Shown: positions 11,850 to 25,012, counted from the first letter of the stretch. The stretch is DNA of 64,000 nucleotides from Dallia pectoralis (GCA_029465975.1 CM055761.1:10280529-10344528); one strand, 5' to 3'. Numbers and translations are program-made. The notes: generated by a model not told the origin, from the sequence alone.

Positions 11850-12525
11850 ATTGACTTGTCTTAGGCCTTTGACACTGTAGACCATTGTTGAAGAAATTGT
11901 CATTAATTGGCCGTAATCCTGCTGCAATCCTGTTTTTTTACTTTTCTTACCGACTGAACGCTATCTATCCCACGGTTTCTGTGTCCTGAAGTTGCTTGAT
12001 TCTGTTTATCGTAGTGCTCTGCGTTTTATGACTTTAAATATATGACTTAGTCCCAGAAAGTTGACTGTACCTTAGAAGTGCGTATATCCCTCCATTACTC
12101 TATTTTTGTTTTTTCAATCCCTACTCCACAGGCTTGTGGTATACATAATATCACAGTAGACACACAGATCATCTGGATTCAATACTAAATAATAGAGTTA
12201 GATAGTGTTACAGACACCTTATGTAGCTACTGGTTGGGTAGTTCGGCCTTCTCTTTTAAAGCACCTCTTATGTGGAAAGCATCCAATTAGAGATTTGTTT
12301 GGAGTTCGTAGTGTCCATGGGTCAATTGAAAAAGAAAACATGTTAGATTAATTGTAAGAATTATGTTTCTTTTATTTGACTGAGATTATAAATGTTATGT
12401 CCGTGTGTCCGTTAATTGTTTGTATTTGTCCTTAAGTGTCGTTGTATTTATGAGTTGATGTTCCCATGGCACGGTGGCAAATGTCTCTCCCTGGATAGAT
12501 AAAGGTTAAATAAAATAAATGAGAA
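11850..12525 (+). pseudogene. degraded LINE reverse transcriptase 3' end
   Basis: GACTTGTCTTAGGCCTTTGA with the following CACTGTAGACCATTG resembles the DLS-KAFDTVDH motif region of a LINE reverse transcriptase. Further on, TTTAAAGCACCTCTTATGTG resembles the C-terminal KAPLMWNS region. The tail GATAAAGGTTAAATAAAATA at 12500-12520 looks like a retroposon 3' end. All frames are broken by stops and deletions. Family placement is tentative. Confidence 0.5.
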
Positions 12526-13904
12526 AATAAATAGCAATGTTCTTAAACCTAAACATAATGCCACACTCTTTCAGGTATTTGTGTGTTTTACTGTCCACGT
12601 TCTCCTGCCTTGTGTCGTCTGCCATTTGCTGCATTCTCCCTTGTGATTGCTGATATGTGCTTTATAATATAGAGGGAGTGAGGTGGTTAAGTCCCCTGGT
12701 GTTCCCTGATGATTCCCCCGTACTCATTCCTCTGCCCGGGGTGCTGGGTACCAAGTTCCATCTGGAGGAAGAACTGTCACAAAATTGTATCATTATTATT
12801 CTATTCCGAGAGCAGAATTCCAATCTCAATTCAATTTAAAGACACATCTATAAGTTCCCGCCTGGAATTATTTTTACTTAATGAACTAACATAATACTAG
12901 ATTCCTCAATCTTATAAGGACTATCTTTTACTATAATTCACAACATATTTTAATCACCTTTAAGTATGAACTATTCTATTGGTCAGAAATGTGATTATAT
13001 TTATTTACTTCAATACAACTTTACTGTTGCTGTTATTGCTACATACACAGACTGATCTAATGATGTTTCTGTAATTACATTTGAATTGCTCAAAAACCAT
13101 ACAGTACCATGACATTATGTTTATTACTAATCACGTATCCCAACTTGCATTTAAATATATGTGCAATTAAATCCGGCACTTTTATTCTACTTTATTTATA
13201 TGCCTTGTTGAGAGAATATGGAGAAAGATGGAGAAATATGTAACATCTATACTGTAATTAAACCCTCTTAGCTTGCCGGTTGATGACCTGTGACATTCCA
13301 GGGGTTCAGTGTTCACCAAACACTCAGTTATTGTGACCTACCTAACCAATGCTCGCTGTTTCTACTCCTCCATGCTGAATTGTACTTGGGAGCAAAGGAG
13401 GGGAAGATAGTTTGATAATGGAGGAGAAAGGTGCTCTCAGTCAGTACCTTAGAAGGGTTGTGAAGAAGAATAATTAAATATCAGGGCTTTGTGAAAATAT
13501 GAAAGAAGAAAAGCTGAAAGCGAGAGGTGGTGATGGTAGATGGCAGGGCTGGGAGAGCTTAGGGCAGAGACGGAGAGGGGGGTAAGGAATTGTCTGATTT
13601 TTTTGTATGACCTCCTCTCTGGCCCATCCATCAGACAGGCTACCTCATTATTCTAACTAGCCCGCTCCTTTCTTCTATTGCGGGACACCATCAGCTGCAA
13701 TCTGCATGCCAATTATGAGCCAGACCCCCTAAATACTTCTGTAAGGGAAATGATCTGTCAAAGAAAAAAGGAAAGGCAGCTAACCAGGGGAGGCTTGTGC
13801 CACTGTAGCTCCAATCTCGTCTACACATCCCCCTTAAGAATCCCCTCACAGAATTCAATTCTCCAAGACACCCTTTTCTCTACTTGTGTATTAATATACA
13901 TAAA
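12526..13904. other. no recognised feature
   Basis: AT-rich intergenic DNA. Short open frames on both strands lack any recognisable domain. Confidence 0.45.
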
Positions 13905-15256
13905 CATCCATTCAAAAGTTTGGAGTCACTCAGAAATGTCATTGAAAGAAAAGAAAAAGGTATTGTCGATGAAAAAACATCAAATTGATCAGAAATACAG
14001 TGTATGTCACGTTCTATGCAGGTATATTGCATGGAGTGAGCCATTGGCAGAGTCGGAATGTCGCGTTCGGGAGTCACTGAACGGAAAAACTATACACTGA
14101 TGAAATACAAGTGCTCTTACTGTGACGACTTGTAAAACGCATTCAAAACGGAGACAGAAAAAACACTCACCAGAAAAATGGACATAATGTAAAACAATGC
14201 AAAGCAAATGCCTATATCCCCATTGAACTAAAATAGCCTAGCTAATCACCCAGCTGAAAACAGCTGTGCACAAAGAAAACACTCTTCGGAAAACAAGACG
14301 TGCACCCCACTAAAATACCCGGAGTGGAAACTAAAGGTTCCCACCCCTTACAGTACTTCTTCCGAGGGCCTGGCTGTCAAACAGGAGTCGGGGAACCGCT
14401 GAGGATTTACTTTTAGAAATATAAGTGTGGTAGTGCATATATAAAAGTGCATACATAAAAGTGCATATATAAAAGTGCATATATAAAAGTGCATATATAA
14501 AATGGTTTAGTATGGATTAAAACAAACAAATGTGCATGAAAAGTGCCTAGAGCTTAAGAATGTTTGTTGATCAATATGATCCGGAGATTCATGTTGCTGG
14601 TTGAGAAATTCGGCCTGGTGGTAAAAAAAATGTTAGTCTGGTAGACCATGCCCCAATGCTCCGGTAACGCCTACTAGACGGCAAGAGTTAGAACAGACCA
14701 ATGCCGGGGTGGTTTAGTTTTTTATGATGTTCCGTGCTTGGCGTATCGTACATGGTGAAAGGGACCTTGAAGAAGGTAGGCTAAGGAGCCACATTCCTCC
14801 CACAACAGGACAACATCAAACCACAGCTCCAAACTATGCATTAACTGTTCAGGGAAGAAGCAGTCAGCTCGTATTCTGTGTATAATGGCCAGCAAAGTCC
14901 CCAGATTTCAACCCTAATGAGCTGTTGTGAGAGAAGCTTGACCGTATAGTACGTAAGATGTGCCCATCAAGCACTTCTGGGAGGTGCTTCAGGAAACATG
15001 GGGTCAAATCTTTACAGATTACCTCAATAAATTGGGTGGGAATGCCAAAGGGCTGCAAATCTGTAATTGCTGCAATTTGACGTTTACAAGGCAGAATTAT
15101 TATTTCTACTGAAAATTAAGATTTCTTACCTTATCAATGACTGGATTTCCTATTCATTTTGCTATATTTCCATATCAAATTAATTAAATGTATGTTGTCA
15201 AATAAAACAACGACTTTTCTTAGTGACCCCAAACTTTTAAACAGTAGTGTGTTTGT
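13905..15256 (+). pseudogene. Tc1-like DNA transposon remnant, interrupted
   Basis: The left end near 13905-14002 (TTCAAAAGTTTGGAGTCACT, then AAATTGATCAGAAATACAGT) and the right end near 15210-15252 (TTAGTGACCCCAAACTTTTA) are inverted versions of each other and match a Tc1 family familiar from salmonids. Between them, about 14730-15060 keeps the 3' part of the transposase, including a WPAKSPDFNPNE-like motif (near 14886-14920), with frameshifts and stops. The segment 14003-14640 is foreign to the family and includes a 17-bp repeat (GTGCATATATAAAA, 14430-14505), so it is probably a later insertion. Tc1 transposases cut and paste DNA at TA sites; this copy is dead. Confidence 0.7.
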
Positions 15257-15744
15257 GCATATACGTGTATATATATATATATCTCTGTTTATCTCTATTT
15301 TCCTCTCCATTCCCTTAAGTTCCTTTTTTAACTCTCTCTCTCTCTGTATCTTTCCCTCTCCCTCTCTCCCCCTCCTTCTACCCCTTTATTTTCAGCTTCC
15401 TTATACAGCAGTGACAGGGCTTCTCGGAAAATTAATGTATGGAAGGGAGGTGATTTTTTAAAATAAATGTAGCTATTCTCCCCTTCTGTCCGGCGCTCGC
15501 TCTGGAGGGCAAGTGAAGTGAGTTGGTGGTAATTGCCTAGGAGAGGCGGACCCATAACAAAGAGACAATCTCTGAATGTTACACTAAGGGCAAGGGAAGC
15601 GGTCGTGAAGCTGCCATCGAGATATGCCTCGCTCACTTATCATTTATTTTCTATTTCATCATCACATTACAGATGAGCCTCTATTTCTGATCACCTTTTC
15701 TGGTCCTAAAACTGGAGTAAGTCCACATATAGAACAGAGTACAA
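15257..15744. other. no recognised feature; pyrimidine-rich patch
   Basis: A TATATA run and a CTCTCTCT-rich stretch lie at 15265-15375. The remainder is unassigned. Confidence 0.45.
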
Positions 15745-16895
15745 CAGTCATAGGCGTACATTTAGGGTGGGACGGTAAGGACATGTCCCCACCAATGTTT
15801 AGGAAACATGGATTGTCCCTACCAATAATTGAGACTAAACATATATTTTTTAATTATTCTGCTACACAATTGGTTAACTCTCTCAAGGTCAGCGTTACTC
15901 CTGATTGGCCGTAGAGCGCTGATCACAATGTTTACCAGCCTGTCAGCTAACAGTGGTCAGGTGATCGTCAAAGCGAGACTGTGAGAAGAGATTCAATGAT
16001 TGGCTTTTTGGCAGGCTACTCCTGTAAGGTATACGTTAACAATGCCTGAATAATAAACGATAAAATCTAATTATATTACGCTCCTGTATATTGTTGTTGA
16101 AAATATAGTATCCTTTGCTCACTCTGGAACTGGAACACAACTACGGAATTGTCTGCTTGCTAGCTATTGAACATTAATTTGTCTTGGATGGAGACTATGC
16201 CGTAGTTGCGGTCCAAGCAATGCTAGCTAGTACCTGCAAACATGTAGTTATACTGTCATACCAAACTGCTAATTTTAGTGTTTTTTAGATGTTAACAGAA
16301 TGGCACCAAACAACAAATTCCTGATACAAGGTCCTTCTTCACAAAAAGACGTGTAAAGATGTGTAAGTTGTATACATGAATAAGATTGAGGAGTTGGTAG
16401 CCCAGTGGTTGAGTGCAAGCTTTGTAGGTATAATGTCCTGGGTTCAAAACCCAGCTTCTCCCCAGGTCGCCGTTGCAAATGAGAATTTGTTCCCAATCGC
16501 CCTACCTGGTTAAATAAAAAATGTCTTGCTTTGCATTGTTTGTTACAGCTAGTTTACACAGTTATACATTATTAAAAAGTATTGTACTATATACTGTGTC
16601 ATTTATCAGACAAATGAAGTGCCAGTTGATCTAAGCACCAGTAAAGAGACAGAAAGACATGTAGAAACATGGTCCAGATGAGGTCTTAACAATAGTCTAC
16701 TAGTGATTATGACAGTTAGTGTTCAAATTGAATAAGACACGGAGACACGGTGTGTTACCAGCATAAACTACTGCCATGAAGAAATACTCAGAAGAAGAAT
16801 TTTGCATTCCCATATATATATATATATATCTATGACATGTCAACTTCTGTGTCCCCACCAAAATTCAAACCAAACCTACACCTCTGACAACCGTA
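15745..16895. mobile_element. putative non-autonomous DNA transposon with an internal SINE
   Basis: The left side (GGCGTACATTTAGGGTGGGA, then GGACATGTCCCCACCAATGT) and the right side (TGTGTCCCCACCAAAATTCA, then CCAAACCTACACCTCT) are roughly inverted and resemble a repeat seen in many fish. No transposase is visible. A SINE at 16380-16525 lies inside. The boundaries are estimates. Confidence 0.35.
16380..16525 (+). mobile_element. tRNA-derived SINE
   Basis: The tRNA-like head has an A-box (GGTAGCCCAGTGG) and a B-box (GGGTTCAAAACCC). It is followed by GCTTCTCCCCAGGTCG and a tail AATGAGAATTTGTTCCCAAT ... CTACCTGGTTAAATAAA. The same family occurs at 39600-39730. The tail resembles 3' ends of salmonid SINEs. 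It would be transcribed by RNA polymerase III and mobilised by a partner LINE. Confidence 0.8.
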
Positions 16896-17997
16896 ATCCC
16901 GTAGCGACTCTTTTTGATACAGAGAACACATCCATGAGAACCAAGGTTCATAGATGACATAAAAGACGTCCAAAATCAAATGTTTCGTTTGATTTTCAGT
17001 ACAGCAAAGAGACCCCGCAGCCATTAAGAGGAACAGTTGCTCTGCGAGGCGGCAGAAAATTGCAGTTTGTTCTGTCTGCCTTTGTAGTGATGTGTGTGCC
17101 TCTATGAAAGACTTATCTATGCAATTTAGGGCCATTTTGTTGGATTGTTTTACGCCTCCATCTGTATCCTCCCTCAGAAAAATGCTTACAAAGCACAACA
17201 ATCTCTCTCTGTTCTCAACTGCCACCTCCTCATCTCGTCGCTCTGCATTGCTCCCCTCTCCACTACCACAGAGGGCATTTGAGAACAGTGTGCTATACAA
17301 GATGAGGCAATGATGGCACTAGACTAGAATCATTCCTGTATGAGGCGACCATTGCCAGTGGTAGAATAATGCCCGAATTAGTATTATAGATTTGTAACTG
17401 TAATTGTATCATAGCTATAACATGTGGATGCTGAGTGCAAACCCCTGTATAATATCTAAGCATATGTTTCATTATGCTTTCTGAGTAACCTTCCTCCGAA
17501 TTTTTAACACTCTGGAACTGTGGTGAACAAAATGTATTTAAATATACAGTTATCCACAGAGAGGAAGAAATTAGTGTTAGCGTTGAAGCAGTACACTGGA
17601 TATCTGAGCTCAACCCAGGCCAGCCAGCCGACCATAGCCTCCAGTCATAATTAAACATCCAGTTGTAGAGTTGTCACTAGTCAATTACACCTCCTGCTCT
17701 ACGAGCCCTCGCTCTGAAAGCTAGCCATGGGAAGAAACTGAGACATTGCAGTCTGAGAGAAACGACACAGATAAAAAGACGAGGAAATGAAGATTATTGT
17801 GAAGTGGATGAATTTTTACCCCAGTTGAACGACCAATGTCAGAAGGTGAGCAACCACATTTCTCCCAAAACAGGAAGCTATTACAGCCGATTACACAGAA
17901 CAGAGGGATTTCCCACTGAACATTTAACGTCTTTCAACGTTGAAATATAGTTGATACTAAGTCGGTTTGCCTTGGACTGTTCTTACCACGTGTTTTC
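16896..17997. other. no recognised feature
   Basis: Unique-looking DNA without a recognisable exon. The longer open frames on the minus strand (16830-17300 and 17293-17658) show no domain, and their codon pattern does not suggest genes. Confidence 0.4.
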
Positions 17998-18197
17998 AAG
18001 ACAGAATAAGTCAAATATACCATGTGTTTTTAACTATTCATCTAAGACAGAATAAGTCAAATATACCACGTGTTTTCAACTGTTAATCTAAGACAGAATA
18101 AGTCAAATATACCATGTATTTTCAACTGTTCATCTACGACAGAATAAGTCAAATATACCATGTGTTTTCAACTGTTCATCTAAGACAGAATAAGTCT
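17998..18197. repeat. 46-bp tandem repeat (about 4 copies)
   Basis: Units of about 46 bp contain AGACAGAATAAGTCAAATAT and TTTTCAACTGTTCATCTA, repeated four times with few differences. Confidence 0.85.
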
Positions 18198-19440
18198 ATT
18201 ATACGTGCTAAAATAAATGAGAAAACAAGCTGCCAAACCACGTTTACTACATATTCCATACATGTAATTAAAACTAAATTGAAACTGGAGTGATGATGAG
18301 ACGTGAGAACCAGCATTTCCCCCCATTAAGCCAGATCACTCACCTTACACCAGAAAGCCAAATATGTAGTGTGCAGCTGCGTAAAGTAAGTAGCTAGCAA
18401 TGACACAATAAGTGTAATGTTATGGACGTTTAGCACACAAACTATTTTATACTACCACTTGCGCTCTGTTATTAACGTTAAACGGTTTAAACATGTTTTC
18501 GTTAGGCTATTTCTAAACTGGTTGTGCCTGGTTACCAGTAACTAGCCTGCTAGCTAGCTTGCTGAGCTGACACAATGTTAATGAGAATATATCTAATTTA
18601 GCTTACCAATTGTATATCTGTTGGGCAGATGTTCAAGTGTAAATACAATGTGAAATATGAGCCTAGGATGCAAGACATGTGGATTATTCATGCACCATTT
18701 CATGTATTATGTAGTTTCAGCTGCAGAAATGCAGTGGAGTAAAACTGCCACGGAACATGAAATCAAGACTGATATTACTGTGACTAAAATATGCTCCCGG
18801 GAGTCATATTTTAGGCATTTAGAATAGCATGTTATTATTTTTATTGTAAAAAAAATTGTAAAGCTTTTCTTAGTTAAACTTTGGAAAGTGAGATCGTTGT
18901 TGGTTTTTGTCTACCAGTTTATTGCATCTTTAAATGTAAAAAAATATATGCAATTAACTGTTGTATAAATTGGTATTATAAAGATTAGTAAACTTTTTCT
19001 AGCTTCCTATTTCATTGAAATGGTGATCTAAAATGTTCTTTGCCACGTGTATTTGTTGTTACTTGATTTTCTAGAAATTCCACAGTTATTTAGATGGAAC
19101 AAATTTTTCAATATTAAAAATTTTGACGTCTTTTCAATTTCCATTTTCAACCTTCAGTGGACATCATATAAACATCTAAGATTGAGGTCTTTTCAAGGTT
19201 CAATAGACAACTTTTTGCTCACTGGGTTTGGCGCTGCCTTAATTGGAGCTTTCGTGGAAATAGTTTTCCAATTACCAAAATTCTAGCCTACGGTTAATGC
19301 AGTCACACTAGGAAACAGGGAGATGGAAAGGCGTCCATTCCTGCCGATGGTGGATTAGAAAGAAAGGAAGGGAGAAGGGTGCTGTTATATGTACATGTAG
19401 ACGAAGGAGGAAGAGAGAAATAGGTTCTTTATATGCCAGC
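18198..19440. other. no recognised feature
   Basis: AT-rich DNA with no exon or repeat family recognised. Confidence 0.45.
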
Positions 19441-19535
19441 CTAGCAAGCAAGTTTATTTATATAGCACAATTCATACATCCAAGCAATTCAATGTGCTTT
19501 ACAGAGAAAAATAATTATAAAATACATGCATTTTA
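19441..19535 (+). mobile_element. teleost retroposon fragment
   Basis: AGTTTATTTATATAGCACAA, then CAATTCAATGTGCTTTACAG is a common teleost interspersed-repeat segment (SINE or LINE 3' region). Only about 95 bp are present. Confidence 0.45.
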
Positions 19536-19559
19536 TATTCATAACAACCTGTAATGCTG

Positions 19560-19815
19560 AAGTGACGGCATATGCAACCTAGGGCTCCCCTGTGGGAGAA
19601 CGCTGGGCAGAGCCATCTACAAAAAACCTGTTTACCACCAGGGTCGCTACATTACCCCCACCAAACGGGAGAGCGTGTCCTCACGCTTCACTTATCCAAA
19701 GTCCCTCACGGAGACACGCCTCTCCGATGGCCCTCGCTGCCATTCCCACTTCTGGCACAAATGTAGTGTCTGGCGGGGGGAATCGAACCAGCGCCCTACG
19801 GCTCTTCTGGTGAAA
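19560..19815 (-). mobile_element. retroposon with tRNA-like B-box, minus strand
   Basis: On the minus strand GTAGGGCGCTGGTTCGATTC carries a polymerase III B-box. The same GTAGGGCGCT-GTTCGATTCCCC block occurs on the plus strand at 24985-25006, so both belong to one tRNA-derived family. The rest of the unit is GC-rich and unassigned. Confidence 0.45.
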
Positions 19816-19875
19816 GGTCCTTAGTTCCAGGTTTCTATTACCTGGCCCAGTGGTCTTTAGAACTTCAGATCTTTA

Positions 19876-20280
19876 ATGAATACATTACAGGTTTTCATTT
19901 ATGCCATGCATCAGAATAAAAACAGCCCCTACGCAGCCCTTCGCACCAGTGTTCCAGTGCCGGTTACCCGAGCTCTTGTCGTTGCCCCGTCACACTTCAG
20001 CTCCTCTTTTTGCCTCGGGAGCGGAGCCTGCTTGCCCTTCTTCCTGGGGGTCGGATGCTCTATCTGCTCTAGTGCCACGTCCTGCTCCACGTGCGGAGCC
20101 TCAAACAATCACAACGCTACGTCCCTTTTTCCGGGGCCGGAGTTTCCACTTTCCTTGGTGCCACCTGCTCCTCCTGACCCAGCACATCGTCCTACTCTGG
20201 GGCCGGAGCCTCCATCTGCCCAGGTGCCATATCCAGCTCCAGGGGTGTAGCCTACACCAGCCCCAGGGTCACGTCCTACT
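19876..20280 (+). other. GC-rich degenerate proline-rich repeat region
   Basis: The sequence is rich in GGAGCC, CCTGCTCC and GTGCCA repeats, and two overlapping frames stay open for 120-160 codons because of composition. It resembles the proline-rich 3' internal parts of fish LTR elements (compare 61560-61970). I do not regard it as a host gene. Confidence 0.35.
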
Positions 20281-21880
20281 TATTAGCTACAGTATGCTAA
20301 TAAGTCCAGTTGATTTATACTTGTTATTTATTGGTTTAAAAGTAGACATGTGTATTTTCAGGCTGGAGATTGCCTAGAATCTTTTCTGTAAGTTCATTTG
20401 TGTAGTCTCTGACCTTCCCTCATCAAAAAATTTATAATATTTTTTTATGTTATGCTCACTGAAGACTCACCTTTCTAAGAGTCTAATAAGAGTGCCAATC
20501 AGAACATCACACATTTAATTTATTCACTTTAAAATAAAGGAGATACATATTTAAAGATTGCATTTCTTTTTTTCTCTAGCACAGGTGTCATTACTGACCT
20601 AATTTCGCAATTCAGCAAGTTCCTATTGAGAACTACAAACAACATAATTTATTCCTCTATGGAGTGTTTCATTTCACCCTATAAAATTGTCAAACCATTA
20701 ATGTATTATTAGTTGGATTTGCTACGAATAGATTAAATAATTTACATAAAGGGTTAAGGTAATATACTAAATGCTTTGGGCACCTTTATTTTGTTCCCTC
20801 ACCCATCTCAAATTTGTCTAAGAATTCCTCTGCTGCTTTTATATATATTTGTGCATTGCATTATTGCAATTAATTCACTAGTTGCTAGCTTCCCAAATGG
20901 CATTCTGGGCTTTGCTTAGTGCACTAATTTGTACACAAACTTGGTGCACAACATTGTCAGTTGGCTGCACGTTGTCATTGAGCAGCATGTCTTTCTTTTA
21001 CAGATCTAAAAGAAAATATATCTAAAAATGATTTCAACCTTAGATTTTTAGTTGACCCAGGAAGAAGTGGCTCGAATTTATATTATATTATTTCACTCTG
21101 CACACACGGCGCAAATGTACATGGACAGATCTTTTTTTGGGATTGCCTCAAAATTGCAATAAAAGCGCTTGACACTGATTTGTATTCATTTAATTCTCTT
21201 CATTTTTGTTGTAGACCTTTCGCTGGTCTCAGTGGAGTCTTGGAGTTGTTGCAGAAAAAAAACTAAAATTAAAATCCATCACCTAATGTGTCGGCTGGTA
21301 ATGAAATAAGAATATTGACACTCACTCCCATTGAAATGCAAAAGAGGTGTCCTGGCATTGCCCGAGCAATTCATCATAAAATCCAGTGAATTTCTACTTA
21401 ATATACATGAGGTACAGTAAATTATCATAGGGATTGCCACTATAACAGACTTCTCAAAGTGCACAGACAAAGGGGTTAGGTATATTATTTGGGCTTGCAT
21501 CTCTCAAATGGATGATCTAAATGGCTCTCGCTGGGGTTGTGGAAATTTCAATCTCTCTTTGAACTCTCTTATAATTCGGCCCATTTGCACTATGCAGTTA
21601 TGCAGTTCTCTTTTTCAAAATGTCTCTTCTTGGTGGAGGGAGAAAGAAAGAGTGTAGAGAGAAGTAATAGGTGGTGAGAAAGGATAAGCGAGAAAGAGAA
21701 ATGAGTAGAGTGAGTAGAAGAAAGAGAGGTGGAGAAATTAAAGACAATATAGAGAATGAAGAGTTATATCCATAGAGGGATATTCCAGATCTCTTATTCA
21801 TCTCTTCCAGAGTGTGAAAGTGTATTTCTTTGTACTTCATTCACGTTGTTTTGGCCTGGGGGAATACGGTTACAGTGTAA
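20281..21880. other. unassigned DNA with a candidate conserved non-coding stretch
   Basis: No coding exon was recognised. The segment 21040-21600 has balanced composition and contains clusters such as CATTTAATTCTCTTCATTTT and CCATTTGCAC, unlike the repeat-rich surroundings. A purine-rich tract lies at 21640-21760. Confidence 0.4.
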
Positions 21881-21882
21881 AA

Positions 21883-22290
21883 AAAAATCCTGTAAAATCT
21901 ACGGTAAAAAACTGGCAGCTGTGGTTGCCAGAAATCTGCCGTAAAAAATACGGTTGAAATGTTCTTCTGTTAATAAAAATCATGTGAAATCTACGGAAAA
22001 AAACTGACAACTGTGGCAGAAGTCTACCGTAAGAAATAAGGTTGAAATGTTCTTTTGTTTAGAAAATCCTGTGAAATTTACGGTAAAGAACTGACAACTG
22101 TGGCAGAAGTCTACCGTAAGAAATATGGTCGAAATTTTCAATTTTTAAAAGATTGTGTTAAATTCAGGGGAAAAAACTGGCAGCTCAGGTTGCCAGAAAT
22201 CTATCGTAAATGTAAAAACTGCAATAGGTTTGAAATGTTCTTTTAATTACAGAATACTTAACTGTAACATTTACGGTAGTTGCAGTTTTG
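21883..22290. repeat. imperfect ~89-bp repeat of a dispersed fish element (about 4 copies)
   Basis: Units contain a form of TCTACGGTAAAAAACTGGCA, then GCTGTGGTTGCCAGAA and CTGCCGTAAAAAATACGG. TACGGTA and its complement give each unit hairpin potential. This element is familiar from many teleost genomes. The following LINE lies about 115 bp further right. Confidence 0.65.
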
Positions 22291-22404
22291 GTTGCAACTG
22301 GTATAAAAGGAAAATACACATTTTTATTTAAATACCGCAAAGTAAATACATACTTAGGACGTTAACTTTAGCTAGCAGAACAAACATTTTGAATAATTGC
22401 AATC

Positions 22405-23482
22405 TTTGCAGGAACAGGAAGCAGTGCGTCAAGCTGGGGACACAAGTCTCTGTCTCCTGGTCCACTAGCACCGGGTCCCCCCAGGGCTGCATCCTTTCTC
22501 CTTTGTTCTTCTCCCTGTACACCAACAGTTGCACCTCAAGTCATCCATCTATCAAGATCCTGAAGTTTGCGGACGACACCACCCTCATTGGGCTCATCTC
22601 CGGTGGGGACGAGTCCGACTACAGGCTGGAAGCTGACAAACTGGTGACCTGGTGCAGCCAGAACAACTTAGAGCTCAATGCACTAAAGATAGTGGAGATG
22701 GTTGTGAACTTCAGGAGGAACTCAGCCCCCCTCTCCCCCATTACCCTGTGTGGCTCTCCTGTCAATACTGTAGAGTCCTTCCGCTTCCTGGGCACTATCC
22801 TCTCTCAGGACCTCAAGTGGGATTTGAACATCTGCTCACTGACCAAAAAAGCTCAACAGAAATTCAACCTGCCCAATACTATGATGGTTCACTTCTACTC
22901 AGCCATCATCAAGTCCATCTTCACCTCATCCATCACTACCTGGTATGCTGCTGCCACAGCTAAGGACAAGAGAAGACTGCACTGTATCATCCGCTCAGCT
23001 GAAAAGGTGATTGGCTGCAATCTGCCTAGCCTCGAGGACCTGCACACCTCGATGGCTCTTAGGCGAGCTAGAAAGATTGTGGCAGACCCCTCTCACCCCG
23101 GACACTCTCTTTTCAACACACCCCCCTGCGGCAGAAGGCTTCGGTCCATCAGGACCAAAACCTCATGCCATAAGAACAGTTTCTTCTCCTGTGCGACTGG
23201 CATCCTCAACAAAGCCATGGGTGCACACAAGCCTTGAACTCTTACCCATTCCATTTGCACATTGCCAGATTTTGCACCACAAAATATTTGCACTATTGCA
23301 CTACAACCCCTATCTGTATTCTGTATAGTATTTTGTATATTACTATCCCTATACCCCTCACCCTCTTAGTATAATTTATATTGCTCTATTCATATGTTGT
23401 ATGTAAGCCCCTTCCTGACAAAGTCAATTTCTTGTATGTTCATACATTCATGGCGAATAAACACTTTTCTGATTCTGATTTA
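22405..23482 (+). pseudogene. 5'-truncated CR1/L2/Rex1-type LINE, RT C-terminal part
   Basis: A LINE reverse transcriptase copies its own RNA at a nicked chromosomal target. This copy begins within the RT domain: TGSPQGCILSP (about 22471), the catalytic FADDT box (about 22569-22583), then the thumb and C-terminal region with KFNLPNT and TWYAAATAKDK, open without a stop to 23237 (about 275 codons). The 3' UTR ends at about 23482 with AATAAACACTTTTCTGATTC, a tail typical of these LINEs. The N-terminal endonuclease and the RT fingers are absent. The long open frame suggests a recent insertion. Clade assignment between CR1, L2 and Rex1 is not certain. Confidence 0.85.
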
Positions 23483-24938
23483 CCAGAAAGCCACACAATG
23501 AATAACCTTAAGACAGCACACCATTTTAAAGGATGGATTAATGAACTACATTTTTTTTAAAACATTAACATACATCTTTTTACAATCTTAGATGCACAAA
23601 ACTTATTGTAGGAAAACTTAAATGCATAATATGAAAGGACATGAAAAGCATCACCGTGCATCACTGACCCTGACCACACACAACAAACAAATGCACAGAA
23701 CATCAGTTGGGGTAAAGACACATAAAGATATGTTCAATAGTATTACAAAACAGTATATACGCCAGAAAATTGTTTTTAATGTTCCAAGTCCAAGAATCTT
23801 AATCTGCTCTTCATTCATGATAAGCAAGGTCTCAGGTGTTCACTGGGAGCTGTTTTTTGTTTTTCCTTGACTCAACTTTGGTGCGTTTCTCAGGGTTTAT
23901 ACTGAAGAAGCACCTTGAACAGAGATTTGAATTACTTCATTTGTTGCTAAAACAAGTATATACACTGATGAATAGTTAACAAGAAAATGAAAATGATGCA
24001 CACCCCAAAACATTTATGAATGCCTACCTTTGCACTCCAGAGTCGAACCCAGTTCCAAAGGGCAATGAATATTAAAACAGTAGTAACTGCCAAACATCAT
24101 GCACACTGCAGAGATGAACAACCACTGCAGCAGTCACAACAGTGGTAGAGCTGTTATGGTGCCGATAGAAATGACTCTTAAATGCTACATATTTGGAAAA
24201 CGACTGTTAGCACTCAACTGCTACGCATTTGAAGTCTGCAGTGCAGAACATATTCCCTCAGACATTGCACTGTTAAACTACAAAAACAGCAAGAGTACAT
24301 TTTAATTCACTTTCAAAAATTACACTTAACCTAAACTCAACCAATAACCAATGCAAGATATTCTACTTAGCAATTTTTATAGCATGACATAGCCTACTGC
24401 TAAACTGCGTTACAAACGTTTTATATCAATGAAATCTGAGCGAATTTGTTCATTTCCAATAAGTCGGTTTATATATTAAAAAGATAAAACGTTACTATCT
24501 TGAAAGTCCACATCATTTCTCGGATAAATTTCATTTCTTCAGCTTGCGGTGGTCGGTGCCTTGCTTCTTGCTAGCTGTCTCTTCCAGAAAAACCGCCAGT
24601 TCATCCGCAAAAGACGCTAGCGCACATGATGCAACGCTTATTGGACAATACAAAAAGCCATAACTTTAAAACATTAAAACGTACAATGCTTGTTAAAAAT
24701 ATGGGTACTTTATCTTATGCAGCGTCGTGACACATATTGGAAAACTGAAAAGAAAATTAAAAAAAACAGCTTGAGCTTAAAAATATGCTTTTAATAATTA
24801 TGCACATAAAATTATGCTTTTCAACAAGGAGTCATTGAAATCATCTGATCTAATGGGAAATCACACAAGTGCACTTGACGCACTTTTTGAGGCACTTGTC
24901 CTTTGGAAATGTACATTTGCGTTTCTGACGAATATATC
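23483..24938. other. no recognised feature
   Basis: AT-rich DNA. The open frames at 23622-23870 and 24099-24305 have no family resemblance. Confidence 0.45.
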
Positions 24939-25012
24939 CCTCTTTGGGGCAGTGGGTAGTGCGCTTGGCTGCGTAGCTGTAGGGCGCTAGTTCGATTCCC
25001 CTGCTGGACCTT
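24939..25012 (+). mobile_element. tRNA-like SINE head fragment
   Basis: GGGGCAGTGGGTAGTGCGCT, then GTAGGGCGCTAGTTCGATTC with a polymerase III B-box. It matches the minus-strand copy at 19560-19815. Confidence 0.5.

Noticed and set aside
16830..17300. 156-codon minus-strand open frame as a possible gene
   Set aside because: No recognisable domain or homologous motif, no convincing start context, and its left end lies in a putative transposon end.
19876..20377. 124-158-codon proline-rich frames as a host gene
   Set aside because: Two frames overlap, composition is repetitive, and there is no splice or start context. It resembles LTR-element 3' sequence.
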